A stretch of DNA of 64,000 nt, from contig JAJPHD010000014.1 in NCBI GenBank assembly GCA_021325455.1, positions 62,001-126,000 on the forward strand. The letters are read 5' to 3'. Under the pieces are notes generated by a model, which did no database searches, was not told the DNA's origin, and saw only the letters and a program-made list of their open reading frames with translations. Position 1 is the first letter of the stretch. Every line of letters starts with the position of its first letter. The translations under genes were made by a program, and so were the position numbers. This DNA comes from Actinomycetota bacterium (GTDB lineage Bacteria > Actinomycetota > Acidimicrobiia > Acidimicrobiales > JAJPHD01). Of the stretch, positions 7,432 to 15,874 are shown in pieces.

Positions 7432-9150
7432 ATGGCCCGAAGACCAGGAAGTGCCCGGGTGCTGGCGGTGGCCCGGGGCGATGAGCCCGCCGACCTCTTG
7501 ATCAAGGGGGGCCAGGTCCTGTCCCCGGCCACCAGGGAGTGGGTCCGCACGGACCTGGCCATCGCCGACGGGGTGGTGGCGGGCTGGGGCCCCCGGGAGG
7601 CACACGAGGTGGTGGACGTAGGGGGCGCCGCCCTCACTCCGGGCCTCATAGACGCCCATATGCACCTGGAGTCCACCAAGCTGTGGGTCGACCAGTTCGT
7701 GGCCGCCGTGCTGCCCCATGGGACCACGGCGGTGGCCGCCGATCCCCACGAGGTGGCCAACGTCCTCGGCGTCCCCGGGGTGGCTGCCCTGGCGCAGGCC
7801 GCTGCCCACCTGCCCTTCACCTTCGGGATATGCGCCTCGAGTTGCGTGCCGGCCTCCCCGTTCGAGAGCCCGGGGGCGGAGCTGGGGCCGGTCGAGGTGG
7901 CGTCCCTGCTCGAGGAGCACGGGGCCATCGGGTTGGCCGAGGTCATGAACTTCCCCGGGGTGGTTGCCGGCGACCCGGAGGTCATGGCCAAGATCGCTGC
8001 CGCAGGCCACCGCCGCGTGGACGGCCATGCCCCCGGGCTGTCCGGCCGGGAGCTCGATGCCTACCTGGCCGCCGGGGTGGAGTCCGACCACGAAGGAACC
8101 ACGCTCGAGGAGGCAGAGGAGCGCCGCCGCAAGGGCATGTGGGTCTTCGTCCGCCAGGGCTCGGCCAGCCGGGACCTGGCCGCCCTGATCCCCACTGTCC
8201 TGCAGCACGGTACCGACCTGGTGGCGCTGTGCACCGATGACCGCGAGCCGGACACCATAGCCAGGCTCGGGCACGTGAACGACTGCGTCCGGCTGGCCGT
8301 GGCCGCCGGGGTGGGCGAGATCGACGCCTTCGTCATGGCGACGGCCAACCCCGCCGCCTACCACGGGTTCACCGAGCTCGGAGCCCTGGGGCCGGGCTAC
8401 CAGGCCGACGTTTGCGCCTTCGAGGAGCTGGCCTCCTTCGAGCCGGCCCTGGTCTGGCAGGCGGGCCGGCTGGTGGCAAGGGACGGCGCCGTGCTGCCCG
8501 GCGCCGTGGCGGAGGTCCCGGCTCCGTCGTGGATGCTGGGGACCGTGAGGCTGGACCCTCCGCCCACGGCGGCTCAGCTCGACCTGGCCCCGCCGCCGGG
8601 GACCAGGGTGAAGGCCATCGGGATCCGCCCTGGCACCCTCACCACCTCCCAGGTGCCCGTGGACCTGGGCGCTCCGGGAGACCTGGCCCGCCTGGCGGTG
8701 GTCGAGAGGCACCGCCTCACCGGGCGCATCGGCTTGGGGTACGTGACCGGCTTCGGGCTCGAGCGGGGGGCGATCGCATCGACGGTGGCCCACGACGCCC
8801 ACAACTGCATGGTGGTGGGGGCTCTCGGGCCTGAGGGTCCGCCCGACATGGAGGTGGCGGTGGCGCGCCTGGCCCGGATGGGCGGAGGTCAGGTCGTGGT
8901 GCTCGGTGGGCAGGTCCTGGCCGAGGTGCCCCTGCCTGTGGCCGGCCTCATGAGCGACCGCCCTGCCGGGGAGGTGGCCGACGCCCTGCACGCCCTGGTC
9001 AGGGTGGCCCGGGCCCGCCTGGGGGTCAGCCTGGAGGCACCCTTCATGCACCTGTCCTTCCTCGGCCTGTCGGTCCTTCCCGAGCTGCGCCTCACCGACC
9101 AGGGGCTGGTGGACGTGGGCGCCTTCACCCTCACCCCGGTGTACGGGTGA
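7432..9150 (+). CDS. ade: Adenine deaminase
   Basis: 572 residues, the usual length for microbial adenine deaminase (Ade), which converts adenine to hypoxanthine and ammonia. Amidohydrolase signatures: LTPGLIDAHMHLESTKL (metal ligands), ADPHEVANVLG, GHAPGLSG, ESDHEGTTLEEAEERRRKGMW, and CTDDREPDT. The Ade-specific C-terminal domain is present, with GLERGAIASTVAHDAHN, GGGQVVV and LPVAGLMSDRPAGEV. It probably has its own leaderless promoter. Its end overlaps the convergent D-aminoacylase gene by 20 bases. Its product hypoxanthine is a plausible substrate for the molybdenum hydroxylases on either side. Confidence 0.93.
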   Translation: MARRPGSARVLAVARGDEPADLLIKGGQVLSPATREWVRTDLAIADGVVAGWGPREAHEVVDVGGAALTPGLIDAHMHLESTKLWVDQFVAAVLPHGTTAVAADPHEVANVLGVPGVAALAQAAAHLPFTFGICASSCVPASPFESPGAELGPVEVASLLEEHGAIGLAEVMNFPGVVAGDPEVMAKIAAAGHRRVDGHAPGLSGRELDAYLAAGVESDHEGTTLEEAEERRRKGMWVFVRQGSASRDLAALIPTVLQHGTDLVALCTDDREPDTIARLGHVNDCVRLAVAAGVGEIDAFVMATANPAAYHGFTELGALGPGYQADVCAFEELASFEPALVWQAGRLVARDGAVLPGAVAEVPAPSWMLGTVRLDPPPTAAQLDLAPPPGTRVKAIGIRPGTLTTSQVPVDLGAPGDLARLAVVERHRLTGRIGLGYVTGFGLERGAIASTVAHDAHNCMVVGALGPEGPPDMEVAVARLARMGGGQVVVLGGQVLAEVPLPVAGLMSDRPAGEVADALHALVRVARARLGVSLEAPFMHLSFLGLSVLPELRLTDQGLVDVGAFTLTPVYG

Positions 9151-10834
9151 GCCCGCTGCCCTCCTCCTCCGCCGGCGGGACCTCCGCCACGAGCTGGCCC
9201 CCCACCACCACCGGCAGGCCCCCCACCCAGACCCGTTCCACGCCCACGGGCGCCAGGCGGGGCTCCTCGTAGGTGGCGCGGTCGGCCACCGCCTCCGGGT
9301 CGAACAGGACCATGTCGGCCGGGGCCCCAGGGGCGAGCGACCCCGGGGCATGGTGGCCGGTCCCCGGCTGGCCGCGGGAGGCACCGTCCCAACCCGCCGC
9401 GGCAGCCGCCCCGGCCGTCATGGCATGCACGGCGGTCGGCAGGTCCATGGTCCCGAGCTCCCGGACGTAGCGACCAAGGACCCGGGGAAAGGTCCCGTAG
9501 AGGCGGGGGTGTGGCTGGCCCTCGGGGTTGACCAGGGCGTCGGAGCCGATGCCCGTGTGGGGCTCGGCCATGAAGCGGGCCACGTTCTCCTCCACGTTGT
9601 TGAACGAGATGAGCGACATGTCCAGCTGGCAGGCCGAGAGCAGGTCGAAGACGATGTCGAAGGCCGCTTGGGACCGTGGGTCCTCGACGCCGGCCTCCTG
9701 TATGAGCCGGGAGAAGCGACGCCCGGCCAGTCCCGGCCGGCTGGCGCCCGCCACGAGCAGGCCGTCCCAGCCGCCTGAGAAGGCCCACCAGTTGTCCCAG
9801 GAGGTGGTGTCCGAGAGCAGCTGGCGGCGGGCCCGGGACCGCGCCGCCGGGTCGCCCAGGCGGCGCAGGGCGGCCTCGTGGCCTCCCTCCAGCATCCACG
9901 GCGGCAGCAGGACGGCGGCCGTGGTGGACCCGGCCGTGTAGGGGTGGACGTCGGCAGTGACGGTGACGCCGCCCTCCCGGTACTCGGCCACGAGGTCCAA
10001 GATGGCCTGGGCCTTTCCCCAGTTGGACCGGCCGGCGGTCTTGATGTGGCTGTAGTGCAGGTGGACGCCCGAGCGGCGGGCAACCTCGAGCACCTCCCTG
10101 GTGGCCTCCACCACCCGGTCGCTCTCGGAGCGAACGTGCACGAAGAACCTGCCGCCCCGCCGGGACACCACCCGGCACAGCGCCACCAGCTCGTCGATGC
10201 CGGCGTAGGCGGCAGGAACGTAGACCAGGCCGGTGGACATCCCGAGGGCCCCCTCGGCCATGGCCCTGTCCACGGCGGCTTGCATGGCCTCCAGCTCCTC
10301 GGGGCGGGGAGGCCGATCGGCAGCTCCCATCACCAGCCTGCGGACCGTGGAGTGGCCGACCAGGCCGGCGACCCTGGTGGCGGCCGAGCGCCGTAGGGCG
10401 GCCAGGTAGCCGGCGAAGCTTCGCCAAGTCCAACCCCGGGCTTCGATGGTCCCGTCCAGCCCGGCTATGGACGCGGCCAGGTCGGGGAGGCCCTCGTCCG
10501 TCACGGGCGCCGCCGACATCCCGTCCTGGCCGAAGACCTGGGCGGTGCAGCCCTGGAGGAGCTTGGGGCCGTCTCCGACCGGTGCCCCTCGGCCGCTGCG
10601 CTGCAGGCTGTAGAGATCGGAGTGCGAGTGGAGGTCGATGAACCCCGGGGCCAGGGCCAGGCCCCCGCCCTCGATGACGCCATCCCCCTCATCCGGAGCC
10701 AGCGAGCCGGGGCGGGAGACGATCTCGGCCACGCGACCGTTGCTGCCCACCCGCACGTCGGCGACAACCGGTGGCCCTCCGCTCCCGTCGACAAGGGTCG
10801 CTCCCCGGATCAGGAAGGGCTGGCAGCGCACCAC
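9131..10834 (-). CDS. N-acyl-D-amino-acid deacylase (D-aminoacylase) family amidohydrolase
   Basis: 567 residues; metal-dependent amidohydrolase of the D-aminoacylase group, which hydrolyses N-acyl-D-amino acids and related amides. Motifs: ALAPGFIDLHSHSDLY (metal His), FGQDGMS, GMSTGLVYVPA, FVHVRSESDRV, YSHIKTAGRSNWG and GIGSDALV (metal Asp). The reading frame extends 52 codons further upstream, but GTG 10834 begins just where the family starts and is preceded by TACCCT with a 7-base gap. A Gly/His/Pro-rich insert (GASRGQPGTGHHAPGSLAPG) lies before the C-terminal strand. It is divergent from ygeY and convergent with ade. The substrate is not shown; the context suggests ureido or amide intermediates. 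Confidence 0.82.
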   Translation of the reverse strand: MVRCQPFLIRGATLVDGSGGPPVVADVRVGSNGRVAEIVSRPGSLAPDEGDGVIEGGGLALAPGFIDLHSHSDLYSLQRSGRGAPVGDGPKLLQGCTAQVFGQDGMSAAPVTDEGLPDLAASIAGLDGTIEARGWTWRSFAGYLAALRRSAATRVAGLVGHSTVRRLVMGAADRPPRPEELEAMQAAVDRAMAEGALGMSTGLVYVPAAYAGIDELVALCRVVSRRGGRFFVHVRSESDRVVEATREVLEVARRSGVHLHYSHIKTAGRSNWGKAQAILDLVAEYREGGVTVTADVHPYTAGSTTAAVLLPPWMLEGGHEAALRRLGDPAARSRARRQLLSDTTSWDNWWAFSGGWDGLLVAGASRPGLAGRRFSRLIQEAGVEDPRSQAAFDIVFDLLSACQLDMSLISFNNVEENVARFMAEPHTGIGSDALVNPEGQPHPRLYGTFPRVLGRYVRELGTMDLPTAVHAMTAGAAAAAGWDGASRGQPGTGHHAPGSLAPGAPADMVLFDPEAVADRATYEEPRLAPVGVERVWVGGLPVVVGGQLVAEVPPAEEEGSGLTRTPG

Positions 10835-10841
10835 GGCGGGC

Positions 10842-10847
10842 AGGGTA
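10842..10847 (-). promoter_or_regulatory. Predicted -10 (TACCCT), leaderless promoter of the D-aminoacylase gene
   Basis: TACCCT on the minus strand, 7 bases before the GTG at 10834. It supports that start over the long upstream extension. Confidence 0.5.
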
Positions 10848-10918
10848 ATGGGAGCCCGGCCCCGCTCGGGGACGGCGCCGGCCTCCCCGGCCGGCGGGGT
10901 GGTGGCCGCTCTCCTTCC

Positions 10919-10934
10919 TTGACATTTTGTTGAA
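10919..10934 (+). promoter_or_regulatory. TTGACA -35 with the shared operator candidate (ygeY promoter)
   Basis: TTGACATTTTGTTGAA, 35 bases before the GTG of ygeY. It differs from the element at 2594-2609 at three central AT positions. GAGCAT at 10942-10947 would be a poor -10 with a leaderless GTG at 10954. It lies between the divergent D-aminoacylase and ygeY, so one bound protein could affect both. Confidence 0.5.
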
Positions 10935-10953
10935 ACAGGTGGAGCATGGTCAG

Positions 10954-12237
10954 GTGCGGGACGCCGCCCAATCCGCCCAGGAGCGATCATTCGGGCAGGG
11001 GGCCGAGGCGCGCCGGCGAGCCGTCACGACCTTGCTCGGGGACCTGGTCCACACGCCATCGCTGTCCACCGGCGAGGAGGCGGTGGTGACGAGGTTGCGG
11101 GACGAGATGGAGGGTCTCGGCTACGACGAGGTGACGCTGGACGCCCACGGGTCCGTCATCGGGCGCATCGGCCACGGGCCGGTCAAGATCGTCTACGACA
11201 GCCACGTGGACACGGTGGATGTGGGCAGCCGGAGCGAGTGGGCGCGAGACCCCTTCGAGCCCACGGTCCTGCCTGACGCCGGTGGTGGGGTCATGTGGGG
11301 ACGGGGTGCCAGCGACGACAAGGCGGGGATAGCCGCCATGGTCCATGGCGGGGCGCTGTACCGGGACCTGGGCTGGACCGAGGACGTCACCCTCTACGTG
11401 GTGGGGTCGGTGCAGGAGGAGCATTGCGATGGCCTGGCCCTGGAGCACGTCCTCACCCACGTGCTGCCCCGGCCTGACCTGGTCGTGCTGGGGGAGGCGA
11501 CCGGGTGCCAGGTGTACCGGGGCAACCGGGGCCGCATCGAGGTCCTCGTGCGCACAGCCGGCTCCTCGTGCCATGCCGCCAACCCGGGTCTGGGCCACAA
11601 CCCCGTGTACGACCTGGCCGGGGTCATCGCCGATATCCGTGCCCTCAACGACCGCCTCGGCCGGGGGGAGTTCCTCGGGCCGGGGACGGTGGCCCTCACC
11701 AAGGTCGAGTGCGAGACCCCCAGCCTCAATGCCGTGCCCTCCACCGCCACCATCTACCTCGACCGTAGGTTGACTGAGGGGGAGACCCCCGAGGCGGCGA
11801 TGGAAGAGATCCGCCAGCTGCCCTCCGTGGTGGCCGCCGGTGGGCAGGTGGAGCTGCTCACCTACGAGGCCACCTCCTTCACCGGCCGGCGCTGGAGCAT
11901 GCCCAAGGCCTACCGCACCTGGGTCACCCCCGAGGACCACGAGGGGGTCCAGGCCGGCCTGGAGGCTGCCGAACGGGCACTCGGCTACCGGCCGGTTACC
12001 GGGCACTGGGTGTTCTCCACCAACGGGGTGGCCTCGATGGGCAAGCTCGGCATCCCCACCATCGGCTTCGGGCCCGGTGACGAGGTCCACGCCCACAGCG
12101 TCCATGACCAGTGCCCCTTGGACGACCTCGTGTCGGCCATGGCCTGGTACGCAGCCTTCCCATCCTCCTTCGCCCGCCGCCTGGGGCGGCGGGAGGATGG
12201 CGGTGACGGCCTTGCGCCCCCCGGGGAGCAGGGATGA
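10954..12237 (+). CDS. ygeY: YgeY-family M20 metallohydrolase (selenium-metabolism linked)
   Basis: 427 residues, cytoplasmic M20 peptidase/deacetylase fold. Zinc-site motifs: IVYDSHVDTVDVG, WGRGASDDKAGIAAM, SVQEEHCDGLALEHVL (catalytic Glu pair), and a final His in EVHAHSVHDQCP. The YgeY subfamily is known from purine/selenium gene clusters in Escherichia coli and clostridia; recent work on anaerobic purine breakdown places it after ring opening. The reading frame opens at TTG codons 24-27 bases upstream. I prefer GTG 10954, which fits the family N-terminus, has AGGTGGAG before it, and lies 35 bases from the TTGACA box. Its stop overlaps the next gene by 4 bases. Confidence 0.85.
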   Translation: MRDAAQSAQERSFGQGAEARRRAVTTLLGDLVHTPSLSTGEEAVVTRLRDEMEGLGYDEVTLDAHGSVIGRIGHGPVKIVYDSHVDTVDVGSRSEWARDPFEPTVLPDAGGGVMWGRGASDDKAGIAAMVHGGALYRDLGWTEDVTLYVVGSVQEEHCDGLALEHVLTHVLPRPDLVVLGEATGCQVYRGNRGRIEVLVRTAGSSCHAANPGLGHNPVYDLAGVIADIRALNDRLGRGEFLGPGTVALTKVECETPSLNAVPSTATIYLDRRLTEGETPEAAMEEIRQLPSVVAAGGQVELLTYEATSFTGRRWSMPKAYRTWVTPEDHEGVQAGLEAAERALGYRPVTGHWVFSTNGVASMGKLGIPTIGFGPGDEVHAHSVHDQCPLDDLVSAMAWYAAFPSSFARRLGRREDGGDGLAPPGEQG

Positions 12238-14807
12238 CCGCCTTCATCCTGAACGGCCGGCCGGTCGAGGTCGCTGAGGGCCACCCCCACCTGCTGGCCG
12301 CCCTCAGGGAGGAGCTAGGGGTGACGTCGCCCAAGGACGGGTGCTCGCCCTCGGGCCAGTGCGGCTGCTGCACGGTCCTGGTGGACGGCAAGGCCCAGGT
12401 CTCCTGCCTCATCCCCTTGGCCAAGGCGGAGGGCAGGCACGTGACGACCCTCGAGGGTCTCGAGGAGGCCGAGCGCCAGCGCCTGGCGGGGGCCTTCGCC
12501 GCCACGGGCAGCCTCCAGTGCGGCTTTTGCACACCAGGCATCCTCATGCGGGTCAAGAGCCTCCTGGACAGGAAGGGAAAGGACCTGACCCGGGAGGATG
12601 CGGCCCGCCACCTGGGGGCCCACCTGTGCCGCTGCACGGGCTACGTGAAGATCCTGGACGCCGTGGAGGCCCTGGCCGCCGGCGGGGCGCCCAGCGGGGA
12701 GCAGGTCTGCCTGCCCCGGGGGATCGGCACCCGGGGCGCCAAGTACCAGGCCGGCGACCTGGCTCTGGGCGACCGGCCCTACGTGGACGACCTGCGCGTC
12801 CCGGGCATGGCCCACGCCGCCCTGCGCCTCGCCGACCATGCCCGGGCGGAGGTGGTCCGTATCGACACGGGCAAGGCCGCGGCTCTGCCCGGGGTGGTGA
12901 GGGTGATAACCGCCGCCGACGTCCCGGGCGAGCTGCGGGTGGGCATCATCAACCGGGACTGGCCCGTGCTCATCCCGGAGGGAGGGCGCACCTCCTACCT
13001 GGGCGACGTGCTGGCCGTCGTCGTGGCCGAGGACCGCCAGGCAGCGAGGAGGGCGGCGTCCCTCGTCGAGGTCGAGTACCGGCCCCTGCGGCCCATCACC
13101 GACCCTGTGGCCGCCGTCGACGACCCGGAGGACGCCGTATGGGGGCTGGAGGGGAACGTGCTGTCCCGCTCTGCCTACCGGAGGGGGGACGTCGACGCCG
13201 CCCTCGCCGGGTCTGCGCACGTGGTCCACGAGGTGTTCCAGACCCAGCGGGTGGAGCACGCCTTCCTGGAGCCCGAGTCGACCCTGGCCGTGCCCCAGCC
13301 GGGGGGCGGGCTCAAGGTCTACTCGGGCGGCCAGGGGGTGTGGGACGACCGGGACCAGATCGCCTCGGTGCTCGGCGTGGGCCACGACCAGGTGACGGTG
13401 GAGCTGGTGTCGAACGGCGGAGCTTTCGGCGGCAAGGAGGACATGGCCAACCAGGCCCAGACGGCCCTGGCCGCCTGGCTCACCGGTCGCCCCGTCAAGT
13501 GCACGCTCTCCAGGGAGGAGTCCCTCCTCATCCACCCCAAGCGCCACCCCATCCGCATAGAGCACACCGCCGGCTGCGATGCCGAGGGCCGGCTCACCGC
13601 CGTGCGGGCCCGCATGGTCGGCGACACCGGGCCTTATGCCTCTGTGGGCATGAAGGTGCTGGAGAGGGCGGCAGGGCACGCCGCCGGGCCGTACCACGTG
13701 GACAACATCGAGGTGGAGGCCCTGGCCGTGCGGACCAACAACCCCGTCTGCGGTGCGTTCCGGGGCTTCGGGTCCAACCAGGCCCAGTTCGCCATGGAGG
13801 GCATGATGGACCGGCTGGCCGAGGCCGCCGGGCTCTCGGGGTGGGAGATCAGGGCCCGCAACGCCGTGGGCCCCGGGAAGGTGTGGGGGCCGGGGCAGGT
13901 GATGGACGAGGGGAGCAAGGGGGCAAGGGCCTGCCTGGACGCCATCAAGCCCGCCTACGAGGCGGCTCGCTCGGCGGGCAAGGCGGTGGGCCTCGGCCTT
14001 GGGATCAAGAACTCGGGGCTGGGCAACGGGCTGCGGGAGGTGGTGAAGGCCGTCGTCCGCTTCGAGGGCGACGGCACCGTCGAGGTCCGCCACTGCTGGA
14101 CGGAGATGGGCCAGGGGGTCCACACCGTGGCCCTTCAGGTGGCGGTGGAGGAGCTGGGCGTGGCCCCCGAGCGGGTCCGGGTGGTGGTGGACACCACGAG
14201 GGAGCTCGGGGCCGGCCAGACGACCGGGTCGAGGGGAACCCTCATGGGTGCCGGAGCAGTTGCCGACGCCTGCCGGCGGGCCAAGGCCGACGGGTGCCGC
14301 CCGGGGGTCGACTACGAGGGCAGCTACATCGTGGACTGGACCAACGCCATCGAGGAGGGGGTGGCTCACCCCGTCATCCACTCCTGCTTCAGCTACGCCG
14401 CCCAGCTCGTGGTCATGGAGAAGCAGACGGGCCGCATCGAGAAGGTGGTGGCCGCCCACGACGTGGGCCGGGCCGTGAACCCGCTCCTTTGCGAGGGCCA
14501 GATCGAGGGGGCCGTGCACATGGGGCTCGGCTTCGCGCTCACCGAGGAGTTCCCGGCCGATTCCGAGGGCAGGCCCACCAACATGACCCTTCGCAGCCTC
14601 GGCATCATCCGCCCCAAGGACGTCCCCCAGGTGGAGACCATCCTGGTCGAATGCCCTCAGCCAGACGCCCCTTACGGCATAAAGGGCGTGGGGGAGATAG
14701 GGCTGGTGCCGACGGCCGGGGCGGTGGCGGCGGCCCTCCACGAGGTGGACGGGACCTGGCCCACCCGGTTGCCCATGCGGCCTGCCCGCGTCCCGGCTCC
14801 GGCCTGA
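12234..14807 (+). CDS. Fused 2Fe-2S/molybdopterin hydroxylase, XdhD/selenium-dependent xanthine dehydrogenase type
   Basis: 857 residues. Residues 1-155 form a 2Fe-2S module (CSPSGQCGCC, QCGFCTPGIL, LCRCTGYVK); the rest is the molybdopterin catalytic domain. Landmarks: QRVEHAFLEPESTLA, GGAFGGKEDM, CGAFRGFGSNQAQFAMEGMMD, ELGAGQTTGSRGTLMGAGAV, FSYAAQLVVMEK and GIKGVGEIG with the catalytic Glu. There is no FAD domain, as in Escherichia coli XdhD. Neighbours YgeY and SsnA are typical partners. In characterised members of this group a labile selenium atom is bound at the Mo site; it is not selenocysteine, so it cannot be seen in the gene. Electrons could leave through the separate FAD subunit at 2631-3506 (inference). 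It overlaps ygeY by ATGA. Confidence 0.9.
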   Translation: MTAFILNGRPVEVAEGHPHLLAALREELGVTSPKDGCSPSGQCGCCTVLVDGKAQVSCLIPLAKAEGRHVTTLEGLEEAERQRLAGAFAATGSLQCGFCTPGILMRVKSLLDRKGKDLTREDAARHLGAHLCRCTGYVKILDAVEALAAGGAPSGEQVCLPRGIGTRGAKYQAGDLALGDRPYVDDLRVPGMAHAALRLADHARAEVVRIDTGKAAALPGVVRVITAADVPGELRVGIINRDWPVLIPEGGRTSYLGDVLAVVVAEDRQAARRAASLVEVEYRPLRPITDPVAAVDDPEDAVWGLEGNVLSRSAYRRGDVDAALAGSAHVVHEVFQTQRVEHAFLEPESTLAVPQPGGGLKVYSGGQGVWDDRDQIASVLGVGHDQVTVELVSNGGAFGGKEDMANQAQTALAAWLTGRPVKCTLSREESLLIHPKRHPIRIEHTAGCDAEGRLTAVRARMVGDTGPYASVGMKVLERAAGHAAGPYHVDNIEVEALAVRTNNPVCGAFRGFGSNQAQFAMEGMMDRLAEAAGLSGWEIRARNAVGPGKVWGPGQVMDEGSKGARACLDAIKPAYEAARSAGKAVGLGLGIKNSGLGNGLREVVKAVVRFEGDGTVEVRHCWTEMGQGVHTVALQVAVEELGVAPERVRVVVDTTRELGAGQTTGSRGTLMGAGAVADACRRAKADGCRPGVDYEGSYIVDWTNAIEEGVAHPVIHSCFSYAAQLVVMEKQTGRIEKVVAAHDVGRAVNPLLCEGQIEGAVHMGLGFALTEEFPADSEGRPTNMTLRSLGIIRPKDVPQVETILVECPQPDAPYGIKGVGEIGLVPTAGAVAAALHEVDGTWPTRLPMRPARVPAPA

Positions 14808-14817
14808 GGGCACGAGG

Positions 14818-15861
14818 GTGAGCGCCGCCCCGGAGCGTCCTCTCCCTGGAGGCTCGTCCACGCCGGGGCTGGTGTGCGCCCACCATCACCTCTACTCGTC
14901 CCTGGCCCGGGGCATGCCGGCGCCCCCCAGGGTCCCGGAGAGCTTCCCCCAGATCCTCGAGCTCGTCTGGTGGAGGCTGGACCGGGCCCTCGACGGCGAG
15001 ATGATCCGGTGGTCGGCCATGCTCGGCGCCCTGGAGGCCCTCGAGGCGGGGACCACCGCCATCGTGGACCACCACTCGTCCCCTCAGCACATAGAGGGTT
15101 CCCTCAGCCTGGTGGCGGAGGCGTGCGCCGAGGTGGGGGTGCGGGTGGTCTGCTGCTACGAGGTTACTGATCGCAACGGCCCCGAGGGCGCCAAGGCGGG
15201 GCTGGCCGAGAACGAGCGGTTCATCCGGGAGGGGGGGAAGGGCATGGTGGGGGCCCACGCCTGCTTCACCCTCTCGCCCGCCACCCTGGAGGCGGTGGCC
15301 GGTCTGGCCGCTGACCTCGGCGTGGGTGTGCACATCCATGTGGCCGAGGACCGTTGCGACAGCGAGGCGGGCGAGCGCCTCTCGGGGATGGCGCGCCAGG
15401 ACTGGGTGCTCGCCCACTGCGTCCATCTCGACCGCCCGCTTCAAGGGACGGTGGCCCACAATCCCCGCTCGAACATGAACAACGCCGTGGGCTATGGAAG
15501 GCCGGCTCGCTTCGGGAGGGTGGCGCTCGGGACCGACGGCATCGGAGGCGACATGCTCGAGGAGTTCCGGCTGGCGTTCGCCAGGCACAGGGAGTCGGAC
15601 GTGACGGCCAGCCCCGAGACAGCCTGGGGCTGGCTGGAGGGAGGTTGGGACCTGGTGCCGGAGGCTCGCTCGGACGTGGTGAAGTGGTCCTATGCACCCA
15701 TGGACCCCTGGCACCTTGGCTTCACCCCCACGGTGAGGCCGGTGGAGGTGGTGGTGGGAGGAGAGGTGGTCCTGAGAGACGGGCGGCCGACCCGGGTGGA
15801 CGCCGGCGAGGTCAGGGCCAGGGCAGCCGAGCAGGCTCGCCGGCTGTGGGCCCGGCTCTGA
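14818..15861 (+). CDS. ssnA: SsnA-like aminohydrolase (N-terminally short)
   Basis: 347-residue amidohydrolase of the SsnA group, found in purine/selenium hydroxylase clusters and thought to deaminate an aminopurine such as guanine. Motifs: [18 protein letters not shown] (metal His pair), [40 protein letters not shown] and [14 protein letters not shown] (metal Asp). SsnA is normally about 440 residues, with some 60 N-terminal residues of a beta domain before the metal motif; here only about 16 precede it, and the middle is also compact. All catalytic motifs remain. Start is GTG, 10 bases after the hydroxylase stop. No upstream in-frame coding extension can be added without entering the previous gene. 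Confidence 0.82.
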   Translation: MSAAPERPLPGGSSTPGLVCAHHHLYSSLARGMPAPPRVPESFPQILELVWWRLDRALDGEMIRWSAMLGALEALEAGTTAIVDHHSSPQHIEGSLSLVAEACAEVGVRVVCCYEVTDRNGPEGAKAGLAENERFIREGGKGMVGAHACFTLSPATLEAVAGLAADLGVGVHIHVAEDRCDSEAGERLSGMARQDWVLAHCVHLDRPLQGTVAHNPRSNMNNAVGYGRPARFGRVALGTDGIGGDMLEEFRLAFARHRESDVTASPETAWGWLEGGWDLVPEARSDVVKWSYAPMDPWHLGFTPTVRPVEVVVGGEVVLRDGRPTRVDAGEVRARAAEQARRLWARL

Positions 15862-15874
15862 GGCGGAGGGCCAG

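Noticed and set aside
6607-9384. 925-codon antisense frame across the adenosine deaminase-like and ade genes
   Set aside because: It crosses two well-supported genes on the other strand and the start of a third region, and has shadow-like composition.
12234-14807. A selenocysteine codon in the selenium-type hydroxylase
   Set aside because: There is no internal TGA; selenium in this enzyme group is a labile ligand at the Mo site, not Sec.
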